NCBI GenBank assembly: GCA_002839285.1
Contig: PGXT01000007.1
Coordinates: forward strand, 7,077 to 50,139
Source of the DNA: Spirochaetae bacterium HGW-Spirochaetae-5
Lineage (GTDB): Bacteria; Spirochaetota; UBA4802; UBA5550
Length of the DNA: 43,063 nt
Reading direction: 5' to 3'
The notes beneath the pieces were generated by a model, which worked only from the letters and a program-made list of their open reading frames with translations, searched no databases and had not been told where the DNA came from. A program made the translations under genes and the position numbers. This document shows, piece after piece, positions 21,389-30,661 of the stretch (position 1 is the stretch's first letter; each line of letters opens with the position of its first letter).

Positions 21389-24100
21389 ATGAAATTAAAC
21401 AGTGTTATAGAAGATAATTATAATTCGTTTTTAAAATTCAATCAGATGAAAGTTGACCGTTTTCAGCAGCTTTTTGCGAGTACAAATATTAAACGTGTTA
21501 TAAATTCAATTCCGGCAATACTCTCCATGAATGACAGAAAAGTCCCCGGTTTTATCGATGAGAAATGTCCCTACGGTGTTTCGGGCTATAGTCCCGATGC
21601 GGAAGTTGCGAGGTATATAAAGGGGAGATTCGGTGTTGAGTTTGCCGATTCTAAGGGTAATAATTTTATTGAGATGCTTGCTGTCATGGGGAGTGTCGGA
21701 ACTATTGCCTATAATAAAAAATCGGATTTTGATTACTGGGCCTGTGTTGATAAAAGCAGGACCGATGAAAAAGGGCTGAAGCGTTTTTCGAAAAAAGTTG
21801 AAGAGGTTCAGAAATGGGCAGAGAAGGAATCGGGTGTTGAAGTTCATATTTTTATAAATGATGTTCATAATCTTAAGCTGAATATCTTTGCCGAGGATGA
21901 TGACGAGGGATTCGGTTCTACAGTGGGTGCTGTATTGAAAGATGAATTTTTCAGAAGTTCAATCATTGTCGCCGGTAAGGTGCCGTTCTGGTGGGCTGTT
22001 CCGAAATTTGTAACAGATGATGAGTATGATAAGATTTTCAGTCATATTCCGGAAGAGGATAGGGATAAAAAATTTGTTGATATCGGAAATCTTTTTCGCA
22101 TATCGAAGGAGGATTTTCTCGGTGCGGCGCTTTTTCAGCTTATAAAGGCAATCGGTAATCCCTTTAAGTCTATTCTTAAGATAGGTATTCTTGAGCGCTA
22201 TCTTTTCAGTGATGAGAATACTCTTCTGCTCAGCCAGAGAGTTAAAACAGCCATAATCAGAGGTGAAATTACCGCAACTATACTCGATTCATATCTGCTT
22301 ATGTTTAATGAAGTTTATAAATATTATGAAGAGGTTTTGAGCGATAGATCCCTTCTTGTAATATTGAGACAGAATCTTTATCTTAAAATTGATCCGCAGC
22401 TCTCCAAATACGTGGCTCTGAAAGAGAAAAAAAATCTCCCTTATAAAGTTGTTGTTATGTTTAAAGTAACTCATGAGTGGGGATGGGGGATCGAAGAGTT
22501 AAAAGACCTTGATGATTTTGAAAGCTGGGATTATAACCGGATAATTCAGTTCTGGAACTATATAAAGAAATTTATGCTTCTATCTTATCAGAAGATCTCC
22601 CGTCAGATGCCTACGATGAATCTTCAGCATAAAATTTCAGAATCTGACTTTAAACTCCTCAGCAGTAAACTGAAGGCAAACTTTTCCATAGAACCGGATA
22701 AGATCGAAAATTTTATTACGTTTAAAGATACACCGAATGAGCCTTATCTTTATATTGAACCCGATATGAGGAGTGTAAAGGAGAGCGGATGGCGTGTATA
22801 TAAAAAAGTACGGATAGATAACAGTAAAAATGAAAGAGAGATTGCCATAAAGAGTGAGGATGATCTGGTTAAACTTCTTGCATGGTGTTCAATCAATCAG
22901 GTTTACGAACCGACCTTCAGCAGACTTTATATAGATTCCGGATACAATCATATCAGCAAAAGTCTGATAACAGATCTTCTCAATAAAATATTTGAGATGT
23001 TTAATTCCGAAAAGGTTCACCTGGGGAATAAATTCTATCTCCAGAATCCCAGAACATACAAGAATATGATTATCATGAATTTCAGCGACAGTAAAGCTTC
23101 AACTATTGCTTCTTTCTATCATCTCTATATGAACACATGGGGAGAGACTTTTTTAAAGCACTATACCAATCCCTCTGACCTGGTAATGATTTTTTCAAAA
23201 CTGCTGAAAGACGGGCCGCTTAACAACAGGAGCTTTGATGAATTCTGTTATTTCGTTTCACCGGAACCTCACAAGAAGCTTTACAAACATATCGAGAAGA
23301 CATTCAGAAATGCCTATGATTTTTTTGTAAGCGGGAAACAGTATGTTAAACAGAGACTGCTTATAAGTATAGATAATAATCTTGTTTGTGCCACGAAGGA
23401 GGAGACTGAGATCTCTGTTGCATCATTCGGAAGTGAAATAGAATTGTTATCCTATGTGTCACAGCGTCCCTTCAGGTATCCCGACAATAGAATTTATTCA
23501 GAGGATAACTTTGAACTCTCATTGATTGATGAGATATACGGCAAAAGACAGAACAGTACTATTACAATGGTTCACGAAGAGAAGCCTAAATATATTATGA
23601 TATACATTGTTGATGAGAATGGAAATCTGTTTACTTACATAAAGCGGAAAGGGGAGGGGGATCCTGCTCCCGGATATTACAGATTTTGTATGAATACTCT
23701 TTCCAATATAAGAAAATCCAAATGCGTAAAGAATATCAATGAAGATATTTTCTGTTATAAACTTGATGTTGATAAGTTCGGAAAAGTAAACTTTAAAGAC
23801 AATTCAAGAAACATAAGGCAGCTTGACTCTTTATACAGTGTTTCTGAAAACGCGATAATGATAGATGTGGGATTAAAGGACGGGAATACATATTATTCTA
23901 TCAGAAGCGGCGCCGGGAGGACCAGTGCCGTAACAATTTCCGGAATTCCCGGGAAGCTCAAAGAGCTTGGTAAAAGCAGAGCATGTGAAATAATTGATAT
24001 TAAATTTCACGGTTTTCCTGAAGATAGAATGGAGATGGGGAGCACCATCTATTTTTATGAGAAGTACAAAATTGAGAAAGTGATAGGATCAATTATCTGA
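21389..24100 (+). CDS. cyaA: Class I adenylate cyclase
   Basis: A 903-residue class I (enterobacterial-type) adenylate cyclase, which makes cAMP from ATP in the cytoplasm. The nucleotidyltransferase motif GSVGTIAYNKKSDFDYW is at residues 101-117, with Asp113 and Asp115 as likely metal ligands. The first 340 residues follow E. coli CyaA closely in pattern (VPGFIDEKCPYGVSGYSPD; DLGG-like DIGNLFRISKEDFLGAALFQ; NLYLKI). The C-terminal 550 residues are more divergent; in E. coli this part is regulatory. Length is close to the usual 850. It is a single-gene unit. The likely receptors are the CNBD proteins at 5.7-7.6 kb. Confidence 0.93.
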   Translation: MKLNSVIEDNYNSFLKFNQMKVDRFQQLFASTNIKRVINSIPAILSMNDRKVPGFIDEKCPYGVSGYSPDAEVARYIKGRFGVEFADSKGNNFIEMLAVMGSVGTIAYNKKSDFDYWACVDKSRTDEKGLKRFSKKVEEVQKWAEKESGVEVHIFINDVHNLKLNIFAEDDDEGFGSTVGAVLKDEFFRSSIIVAGKVPFWWAVPKFVTDDEYDKIFSHIPEEDRDKKFVDIGNLFRISKEDFLGAALFQLIKAIGNPFKSILKIGILERYLFSDENTLLLSQRVKTAIIRGEITATILDSYLLMFNEVYKYYEEVLSDRSLLVILRQNLYLKIDPQLSKYVALKEKKNLPYKVVVMFKVTHEWGWGIEELKDLDDFESWDYNRIIQFWNYIKKFMLLSYQKISRQMPTMNLQHKISESDFKLLSSKLKANFSIEPDKIENFITFKDTPNEPYLYIEPDMRSVKESGWRVYKKVRIDNSKNEREIAIKSEDDLVKLLAWCSINQVYEPTFSRLYIDSGYNHISKSLITDLLNKIFEMFNSEKVHLGNKFYLQNPRTYKNMIIMNFSDSKASTIASFYHLYMNTWGETFLKHYTNPSDLVMIFSKLLKDGPLNNRSFDEFCYFVSPEPHKKLYKHIEKTFRNAYDFFVSGKQYVKQRLLISIDNNLVCATKEETEISVASFGSEIELLSYVSQRPFRYPDNRIYSEDNFELSLIDEIYGKRQNSTITMVHEEKPKYIMIYIVDENGNLFTYIKRKGEGDPAPGYYRFCMNTLSNIRKSKCVKNINEDIFCYKLDVDKFGKVNFKDNSRNIRQLDSLYSVSENAIMIDVGLKDGNTYYSIRSGAGRTSAVTISGIPGKLKELGKSRACEIIDIKFHGFPEDRMEMGSTIYFYEKYKIEKVIGSII

Positions 24101-24129
24101 TGTGAGGGGATTCAACTAAGTTTAAAATT

Positions 24130-24151
24130 CCGCTGCGTTACGGCGCAGCGG
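24130..24151. terminator. Hairpin after the adenylate cyclase gene
   Basis: Eight-bp GC stem CCGCTGCG/CGCAGCGG with loop TTACGG, between the convergent cyaA and hypothetical genes. It has no T-run, so it is a possible bidirectional stop or another short palindrome. Confidence 0.4.
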
Positions 24152-24192
24152 TGAAGAAAGGATTTGCGATCTTCTATCAGGTAATATTTTTA

Positions 24193-24792
24193 TTAATCGG
24201 ATGGAAAGTTTTCTCTGAAGAATCTGACTTTTTTTTCTCTATCCATAACCTTTTTATTGAGAGATCCTTTTTCAAGAGCTACATCAAGTAGTTTTATACT
24301 TGTGTCATCAAGAGGTGTATCATCTTCATCAAAAGCAGGTGAAATTACAGTATTCTCTATCTTTGTCTTCTCTTCACTTTTTATTGTGCTGAATTTTGCG
24401 TCTATCTGATCCTGAGTAAGCATGGGGATGTCGTCATCATCAGGTATAGTAATCTTTCTCTTTACCGGAGGTGCTGTTTTAACCGGTACCGACTCTTTAG
24501 GCTGGGTTTTTTTTACGGCTTTTTTAGGTTCTGGAATTACCTGTACCGGAGCTTCAATTATCTCCTCTTCTTCACCTGCAATGCCGGCTGTAAATGATTC
24601 CGGTGGATTCAGGATCTGCAGATCGAGCATCTTTATTCTCTCGCCAAGAAGAATATTTATCTGCTTTTCGATGGTCATAAATATAGGTGTGGTAAAAGAC
24701 TTGTCTCTTGCTATGGACTTTTCCAGTTTTCTCAGTTCTTTTATGTCATTATCAATTGTTTCTACCCTTTTAATTACATGTACAACTTTCAT
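24193..24792 (-). CDS. Hypothetical protein with Pro/Lys-rich linker
   Basis: A 199-residue soluble protein I do not recognise. Residues 1-60 are a predicted coiled coil (RVETIDNDIKELRKLEKSIA). Residues 75-125 are low in complexity, rich in Pro, Lys, Val and Glu (EAPVQVIPEPKKAVKKTQPK). Residues 125-199 are acidic, with an IPMLTQDQIDAKF motif, and end in the basic stretch DREKKVRFFRENFPSD. There is no signal peptide. This disordered, two-ended layout suggests a scaffold or adaptor protein. It is a single gene, convergent with cyaA. Confidence 0.6.
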   Translation of the reverse strand: MKVVHVIKRVETIDNDIKELRKLEKSIARDKSFTTPIFMTIEKQINILLGERIKMLDLQILNPPESFTAGIAGEEEEIIEAPVQVIPEPKKAVKKTQPKESVPVKTAPPVKRKITIPDDDDIPMLTQDQIDAKFSTIKSEEKTKIENTVISPAFDEDDTPLDDTSIKLLDVALEKGSLNKKVMDREKKVRFFRENFPSD

Positions 24793-24890
24793 ACTTGCGA
24801 CCTCTTAATAGTTTACTGGAATTATTAATTATATAAAAACATTAATGTATAAGTCAATAAGTTTTTCTTCTGTAAAACAGAGGCTGGAGG

Positions 24891-24945
24891 ATAGCAATTC
24901 TTTTTCAGAGGTGCGTATGCTTTGCATACGCGGGAATTGTTACTG
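24891..24945. repeat. Family A repeat, copy 6 (short)
   Basis: TAGCAATTCTTTTTCAGAGG, then the perfect hairpin TGCGTATGC-TTT-GCATACGC, then GGGAATTGTTACTG as the inverted end. Only the third arm of the full element is kept. It lies between the hypothetical gene and the chloride-channel gene. Confidence 0.65.
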
Positions 24946-24999
24946 TTAGAGTTTTAACGTGAGGTGCGTTATTGAAAAATTTTATCCTGCTGTCCGGTT

Positions 25000-26835
25000 T
25001 TATAAGGTTTGACCCTGTGAAGGGTGTTTTTTGTAATTTTTTTTAGTCAGATGCTCCGAGTGTTCCGCTTCGTCGAGCATTACATTGTATGACTGAAGTA
25101 TATCTTTATATGTTATTATTCCCGAAAGTGTAGTGCCGTCTTTGTCAGAAACGACAGGTATAATTTCTATTTCGTACTGTTTTATTTTGCTTATGGCAAG
25201 TGTAAGCGGATCGCTCTCCCTGACAACCGGCACCTGTGTAATAAGATCATGGGCGATTAGAAGGTCTACCAGATCGTCGTCCATGAGAGTCTGTCTGACA
25301 TCTTTTAAAGTAATCATCCCGAGAAGGTTTTTACCGGCATCAACTACAAAGACATCACCGTATTTTGAATTGATAATTATCCTGAGAAGTTCTTTGAAAG
25401 GCATCCGGAAATCTACAACATCCATATCTTTTTTCAGTATTAATCCTGCATTTATTTTGCTTAAAATATCGAGTTCCCCTCTTTTTGACATATCAATATT
25501 GTCATTCATGAGAGCGATTGTATAAATATTCCCTTTTTTGTAATATAATACAACAAGATAAGATACGATTGATGCAAGCATAAGGGGGAGTATAAACTGG
25601 TAGTCGTTTGTAACTTCAAATACAAGAAGTATTGATGTCAGAGGGATGCAGTTGATTCCCGAGAGGACTCCACCCATTGCTACAAGTGCAAAGGCTGTGG
25701 GGTCAAGATTTGTACCGAATGTTGCGTTCATAATTAAGGCATAACTGAAACCGAGAAGGGCGCCGATGCTCAGTGATGGCGCGAATGTCCCTCCGAAAGC
25801 GCCTGCCTGAATAAAAAGAACAAGAAAGACTACTTTAAGCGCCAGCAGTATAATCAGAGTCTGCAGCTGTATCTGCCCGGCCAGAACAGAATTAATCAGG
25901 TTATATCCTATTCCGAAAATTTCTTCATATTTAAGAAGCACGAATCCGAAAATTATTGTTACAGGGAGAAGCCGTAAAAATGGATTAAATATTTTAACTT
26001 TTTCATTAAGAAAATATCCGAAGCTGTCTGAAAATTTAAAATAAAAAAGAGCTGTTAATCCGCATAAAACTGCAAGACCGATATAGAAAGGATAGGAATA
26101 AATATTTCCTGTATCGTAGTGGGGTATGGTGAAAACCCGCATATTCCCCAGGTAGGCACGTGAGAGAATGTCTGCAACGACAGATGAAATTATCAGCGCG
26201 CTCAGTGCTCTGTTCTTTAGGTCGTTCAGCAGAATTACTTCAATTCCGAAAAAAACTCCTGCAATAGGGGCGTTGAATGCTGCTGAGATAGCCGCTCCGG
26301 CACCTGCAGTTGTGTACATTACCATGTCGTTTTTATTCAGGTTAAGTTTCTGAGACATATATGATCCTATGCCGCTTCCGATCTTTGCCGCTGGTCCTTC
26401 CGGTCCCAGGGGAGTACCGGTTCCGATGGATATAATCGGCGCAAATAGATGAAATAGGGTCTCCTTTATAGGGATAAATCCTTTTTTAAGAATGATTGAT
26501 TTAATTACAGAGAGAACACCTTTTTTGGAAGCAGTTTCGGGTTGAAACAGAGTCATGAATGAAGTAATAATACCGCCAAAGATTGGAATGAATATTATTG
26601 ACCAGCCGGGGAGTCCTGAAAAGATACTTAAACTCTGTTCTTCAAAGAGATATCTCATATGCTCAAGAAGATAATGAAAAAGGATTGCCCCCCCTCCGGC
26701 CAGAAGTCCCAGAAGTATAGAGAGGAGCATGTGGGTTATATACCTGAAAATTTCAGAATCTGCATAGTTTATACTTAAAGTCTTAAGAATTTTTTTAATA
26801 GAGCTATTAAAATCTGAGAAAACAGAATTCTTCAT
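25000..26835 (-). CDS. ClC-type chloride channel/transporter with CBS domains
   Basis: A 611-residue membrane protein of the ClC family with about ten or more hydrophobic segments (residues 30-440), followed by two CBS domains (about 465-595). The GxEGP motif is present as LGPEGPAAKIGSG (gating glutamate at about residue 146), and the third pore motif is GAFGGTFAPSL. The usual first selectivity motif GSGIP is not obvious. Cytoplasmic CBS domains usually sense adenine nucleotides. Whether it is a channel or a proton-coupled exchanger cannot be decided from sequence. It is a single-gene unit whose upstream region contains nested repeats. Confidence 0.92.
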   Translation of the reverse strand: MKNSVFSDFNSSIKKILKTLSINYADSEIFRYITHMLLSILLGLLAGGGAILFHYLLEHMRYLFEEQSLSIFSGLPGWSIIFIPIFGGIITSFMTLFQPETASKKGVLSVIKSIILKKGFIPIKETLFHLFAPIISIGTGTPLGPEGPAAKIGSGIGSYMSQKLNLNKNDMVMYTTAGAGAAISAAFNAPIAGVFFGIEVILLNDLKNRALSALIISSVVADILSRAYLGNMRVFTIPHYDTGNIYSYPFYIGLAVLCGLTALFYFKFSDSFGYFLNEKVKIFNPFLRLLPVTIIFGFVLLKYEEIFGIGYNLINSVLAGQIQLQTLIILLALKVVFLVLFIQAGAFGGTFAPSLSIGALLGFSYALIMNATFGTNLDPTAFALVAMGGVLSGINCIPLTSILLVFEVTNDYQFILPLMLASIVSYLVVLYYKKGNIYTIALMNDNIDMSKRGELDILSKINAGLILKKDMDVVDFRMPFKELLRIIINSKYGDVFVVDAGKNLLGMITLKDVRQTLMDDDLVDLLIAHDLITQVPVVRESDPLTLAISKIKQYEIEIIPVVSDKDGTTLSGIITYKDILQSYNVMLDEAEHSEHLTKKNYKKHPSQGQTL

Positions 26836-26945
26836 TGTTTACCATGTGATATTAATTATTAAAGAGAGAAAGATTATATACTTAATATAAACAGATATCC
26901 TGAAAAGACTATTTTTAACAACCAGTTTTTAAAAAAGATAAAAAA

Positions 26946-26988
26946 AGTCGGAGAGCAATTTCACCACCAGTTTATGAGTAGTCATAAA
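26946..26988. repeat. Family B repeat, copy 3 (half element)
   Basis: GTCGGAGAGCAATTTCACCA, CCAGTTTATGAGTAGTCATA: this matches one half of the full family B copy at 30481. The other half is absent, and a family C core is joined directly. Confidence 0.65.
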
Positions 26989-27014
26989 TCCTGCCGCCTT
27001 TGGCGGCGGGGAAG
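26989..27014. repeat. Family C-type GC hairpin core
   Basis: CCTGCCGCC-TTT-GGCGGCGGGG, joined without a gap to a family B half on the left and a family A copy on the right. Confidence 0.65.
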
Positions 27015-27078
27015 GCAGCAAGTTATTTTCGGGTGTGCGTATGCGCGAAGCGCTGTGCTTCAAGAATAAATCGTTACC
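27015..27078. repeat. Family A repeat, copy 7 (short)
   Basis: GCAGCAAGTTATTTTCGGGT is followed by GTGCGTATGCGCGAAGCGCT and an inverted end GAATAAATCGTTACC. It lies in the divergent region between the chloride-channel and DUF3467 genes (26836-27192). No other feature was recognised in that gap. Confidence 0.6.
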
Positions 27079-27192
27079 GCGGGGAAACAATTAATAACTG
27101 AAAAAAGTATTTGTTATTTTCAGTTGGTACATATTGAATTGCTGGATAGGTTGTAATAGATTTTTATACCTGCGAAAAAATTTGAGGGAAAA

Positions 27193-27474
27193 ATGATAAA
27201 GAAAACAGATAATGATTCGAATTTTCAATTGAACGTTCAGCAGCCTCAAATTCCCGAAGTGTACACTAATGCGGTGAAAACAAACATGACACCTTATGAG
27301 TTTGAAATAACAATGGGGCTCGGGAGTAATAACTACGAGGGGATACGTCCTGTGATTAACGTAAGAATGAGCCCCCAGTTTGCCAAGGAGTTTTCAGAAC
27401 TGCTTCAGCATAATGTCAAACTTTTTGAAGAGAAGTTCGGTGAAATAAGTGTATTTAAGCCCGTAGTTAACTGA
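27193..27474 (+). CDS. DUF3467 family protein
   Basis: A 93-residue protein matching the DUF3467 pattern. A beta-rich N-terminal part (PEVYTNAVKTNMTPYEFEIT) is followed by NVRMSPQFAKEFSELLQHNV and a C-terminal helix ending KLFEEKFGEI. The family is small, soluble and of unknown function. The ATG has GAGGGAAAA upstream. The stop lies one base from the stop of the convergent TPR gene. Confidence 0.8.
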   Translation: MIKKTDNDSNFQLNVQQPQIPEVYTNAVKTNMTPYEFEITMGLGSNNYEGIRPVINVRMSPQFAKEFSELLQHNVKLFEEKFGEISVFKPVVN

Positions 27475-27475
27475 C

Positions 27476-29530
27476 TCATTGCTGTCTTTTTTTATTTATT
27501 ACAAGCTGTGCATTCTTTTTATTCCGGGAAGCTTCAATATCCCCCGGATTAAGCTCTAGTGTTTTGTTGAAATCTTTCATTGCCGCTTCGTAGTCGAGCA
27601 GCTTAAATCGGGCTACTCCCCGATTATTATATGCGTTTATAAATCCGGGATTAATCTCAATTGATCTGCTGTAATCCTCCATCGCGCCTTTGTAATTTTT
27701 TAAAGCTGCTCTGGTAATTCCCCTGTTGTAGAATAATTCAGGTTCTGACGGGTTGAGGATTATCCCTTTGCTGTAATATTTTTCAGCATTTTTGTAATTC
27801 TTCAGCTTATAATCGGCAAATCCCCTGTTGTTGTATGCCGGATAATACTCAGGATCTATTTTTAAGCACATACTAAAATCGTCAATTGCCCCTTTGTAAT
27901 CAGAGAGTTCAAGTTTTGCATTGCCGCGATTATTATATGCCTGGAAAAAAGTTTCATTAAGCTCAATAGCTTTGTTATAGTTTAGAATTGCAGCCCTGTG
28001 TTGTTTTAAAGTCTGATATACAATACCTATGTTGTAGTAAATTGTAGAATTAATTATTATTAATTCTGCTGAGGTGTTATCTGTAATATCTCCGGAATCT
28101 TTTTCTATCCAGGCGTTTTTTACATCTGTCTGATTACCCTTTGAATCTGACATTGGCTGACCTGTTTTTTTATCTGATTTTACACTGTTGTCAACGGCTG
28201 TATTCCGGGATGGAAGTTTATCCGGTTTATCAGCTTTTGCGGAACTCTGTTCAGATTTATTTTTCTGCATCTGTCTGTTTTTTATCTCAGAGGATTTTTT
28301 ATCAATATTATTAAGATCAGATTTTTCAGTTCCGGACTTTTCTGATTGGTTCAGGATGTTATTTTCTCCGGTTTTATTTTCTTTCTTTTCTTCGGGTATA
28401 ACCGGAAGGAGTGATTTTGCAGAATCAGATTTCTGTTCAGTCATTTCAGTTGTCTTAGTATTAATAGATTTTATTGAAGCTGTAGTTTTGAATCCTGCAG
28501 GTTTTATATTGTCAACAGATGTGTTTGCTGAATCAGCTGAATCTGTTTTTAAAATTTCAATCTGTTCTGCAATTTTTAAAGCGGGTTTTTTCATAATCCG
28601 CTCAGTGATATCTCTGTTTCTTCGGGCAATCTGATAATCTGTTTTGAGTTCAATTGCTTTTACAAAATCCGCAAGTGCTGCGGGATAATCCTCCATTTTG
28701 AATTTTGCGATGCCGCGGTTATTATATAATCTGTGATGGTCCGGTTTCAGTTCAATAGCTTTATTATAATCACTGAGGGCGCTGGAATAATCCTGCAGCA
28801 TCAGCCGGGCTATCCCGCGGTTGCTGTAGGCATCTGGATTATCTGATTCAAGTTCAATTGATCTGGTGTAATCGGATATTGCGTCGTTAAACTGTTTCAG
28901 TCTGTAGAATGCATTTCCGCGATTGTAGAATGCCTTGGAGTAACGCGGATTCCGTTCTATTGCCCCGGTGTAATCTGTAATGGCACCGGTAATATTATTG
29001 AGTTTTAATTTTGTAATACCCCGGTTGTTGTATGTCTGTGCATAGCCGGGATTTCGGGCAATTACAATACTGAAATCCTTCTCTGCATTCGAGTAATCTT
29101 TCAACTCTATATAAAGATTCCCCCTGATGAAGTAATACCGGCTCTCTGATGGATTGAGTTCAATCGCCTTATTAAAGTCATTCAGGGCGCCCGCCGGATC
29201 ATTCAGTTCATATCTGCATTCTCCTCTGGCGTAAAAAACAGCGGAGATTGAAGGATTCATTTTAATACTCTCTGAAAAATATCCCGATGCTGCTTTGTAA
29301 TCTTTTCTGTTGAAAGAAATAAAACCCCGGGCATAAAGTCCATATTCCGACTCCGGTGAAACTTCTAAGATACTGTTTATCAGGGCAACTTTGCTTTTAT
29401 ACGAAGATGCTTCTTCCGACTGCTTAAACAGATATTCTGCATCAGGAGTAGTCTCTATTCCGGAGGAGGGGTTTAAAGTTAATAGTGAAATTCCAAGTGC
29501 AATTGATAATACAATAAATATTCTGTTCAT
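27476..29530 (-). CDS. Exported TPR-repeat protein
   Basis: A 684-residue protein with an N-terminal signal sequence or membrane anchor (IFIVLSIALGISLLTLNPSS). It has two blocks of TPR units of the DYxxAxxDYxKAIELNP type: about eight units at residues 60-310 and about five at 490-670. A polar, low-complexity linker (about 320-475) rich in Ser, Lys, Asp and Thr separates them. Units such as AYNNRGNAKLELSDYKGAI are nearly identical to one another, so recent repeat duplication is likely. TPR arrays are protein-binding scaffolds, and the protein probably works in the periplasm or envelope. It is tail-to-tail with the DUF3467 gene. Confidence 0.85.
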   Translation of the reverse strand: MNRIFIVLSIALGISLLTLNPSSGIETTPDAEYLFKQSEEASSYKSKVALINSILEVSPESEYGLYARGFISFNRKDYKAASGYFSESIKMNPSISAVFYARGECRYELNDPAGALNDFNKAIELNPSESRYYFIRGNLYIELKDYSNAEKDFSIVIARNPGYAQTYNNRGITKLKLNNITGAITDYTGAIERNPRYSKAFYNRGNAFYRLKQFNDAISDYTRSIELESDNPDAYSNRGIARLMLQDYSSALSDYNKAIELKPDHHRLYNNRGIAKFKMEDYPAALADFVKAIELKTDYQIARRNRDITERIMKKPALKIAEQIEILKTDSADSANTSVDNIKPAGFKTTASIKSINTKTTEMTEQKSDSAKSLLPVIPEEKKENKTGENNILNQSEKSGTEKSDLNNIDKKSSEIKNRQMQKNKSEQSSAKADKPDKLPSRNTAVDNSVKSDKKTGQPMSDSKGNQTDVKNAWIEKDSGDITDNTSAELIIINSTIYYNIGIVYQTLKQHRAAILNYNKAIELNETFFQAYNNRGNAKLELSDYKGAIDDFSMCLKIDPEYYPAYNNRGFADYKLKNYKNAEKYYSKGIILNPSEPELFYNRGITRAALKNYKGAMEDYSRSIEINPGFINAYNNRGVARFKLLDYEAAMKDFNKTLELNPGDIEASRNKKNAQLVINKKRQQ

Positions 29531-29695
29531 AATCCGGTAAATACTCCTGCTGCTATCTGATGATTTTCTGTATAAAAAGCAAGTTAATATTGAGCAGGTT
29601 TAATACAGGCGGGTGATTTTTTCAAATAATAATCCGGCTGCAGGATTAATAAGTGTTCATCGATTGAAAAAAATAACTAATAAATAATGAAAACG

Positions 29696-29724
29696 TTTAC
29701 AGAATCGAAAGAGCGGTGTATACT
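29696..29724 (+). promoter_or_regulatory. Sigma-70-like promoter for the membrane protein gene
   Basis: TTTACA (29696-29701), 17-bp spacer, TATACT (29719-29724). It lies 36 bases before the ATG at 29760, and ATGGAGAC supplies a ribosome binding site in between. Confidence 0.65.
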
Positions 29725-29759
29725 GATTACATTATTATCAATTAAAATGGAGACATCAT

Positions 29760-30452
29760 ATGAATAAGCCCTTTTTGAAAGCCGGATACATAGGATTGTC
29801 AGTAATAGTTATAAGTATTATCCTTATTGCCGTTAATCCGTCAAAAGGGGGTAAGCTCCCTCAGGGATTTTTCACGCCCGTTGTTGCATTTGAATTCATT
29901 TCAACCGAAGGGGAGGTTCTGGATCTTTTCGGCGATGCCCCTTCCGGTTTTCAGGGGGAGATGGTTGAGAGGATGAGAACGGGAACTTACATAGATTTTA
30001 TTTATATGTTTGTATATACTTCCTTTCTTCTCTATTTTTCAATTATCTGCAGCCGCATAACCGGTGAGAAATGGTTTCTCTTCAGCTTTATTATTGCTCT
30101 GATTATTTTCGCAGCAGATTCAGGTGAAAACATTCAGCTTCTGTCAATTATGGACAAACTTAATTCCGGCGGGTTTGAAAGGGAGCTTCTGCTTCTTGAC
30201 TATTTTACATGGGCAAAATGGGGAGGATTAAGCGCTCTCTTTATCTCCCTTATCCCCTTCCTCCGGAAAACAGGTGTTTTTGGAAGGATTATATCTATTG
30301 TTTCTCTTATTTCTGCTGTAGCAGGTTCTGCGGCATATCTTAACCGGTCCATTATGAATGAAATATATGTCTTAACCATAGTGATTGTTTTTATAATGCT
30401 CTTTGTATTTTCATTTACTTTCAGAATTTCATCTTATTCCGGAAGTAAATGA
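29760..30452 (+). CDS. Hypothetical multi-pass membrane protein
   Basis: A 230-residue protein with about six predicted transmembrane helices: residues 7-27, 78-96, 104-122, 156-175, 178-200 and 203-226. A soluble loop of about 45 residues (30-75) lies between the first and second and includes FISTEGEVLDLFGDAPSGFQ. Short polar segments include ADSGENIQLL and YFTWAKWGG. No family was recognised and no catalytic pattern is evident. It has its own promoter and appears to be a single-gene unit; a family B repeat follows the stop. Confidence 0.7.
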   Translation: MNKPFLKAGYIGLSVIVISIILIAVNPSKGGKLPQGFFTPVVAFEFISTEGEVLDLFGDAPSGFQGEMVERMRTGTYIDFIYMFVYTSFLLYFSIICSRITGEKWFLFSFIIALIIFAADSGENIQLLSIMDKLNSGGFERELLLLDYFTWAKWGGLSALFISLIPFLRKTGVFGRIISIVSLISAVAGSAAYLNRSIMNEIYVLTIVIVFIMLFVFSFTFRISSYSGSK

Positions 30453-30480
30453 TGGCAATGGGGCAGGCCGGCGGGGTCGG

Positions 30481-30568
30481 TGACTGCTTAAAACCCGGGG
30501 GTATTTTATCCACGCCGCGCCACTGACGCGGCGTAGAGCAGTTTCACCACCGGTTTATTAGCAGATAC
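30481..30568. repeat. Family B palindromic repeat, copy 4 (full)
   Basis: ACTGCTTAAAACCCGGGGGT and its inverted partner ACCACCGGTTTATTAGCAG enclose TATTTTATCCACGCCGCG and CGCGGCGTAGAGCAGTTTC. The ends are inverted repeats, but the middle segments (TATTTTATC on one side, GAGCAGTTTC on the other) differ, so the element has polarity. Copy 1 at 17201 has the same modules in reverse order. Confidence 0.75.
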
Positions 30569-30661
30569 AAAGAATAGATTCATTTGCTGTAATTTATTAT
30601 TGACAGAAGCTTATCGGGGCTTAATAAGGATATAAAGAAAAACGGATTGTGGAGAAAAAGC

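Noticed and set aside
26946-27078. CRISPR array
   Set aside because: The clustered repeats differ from each other, have no regular spacers, and no cas gene is present.
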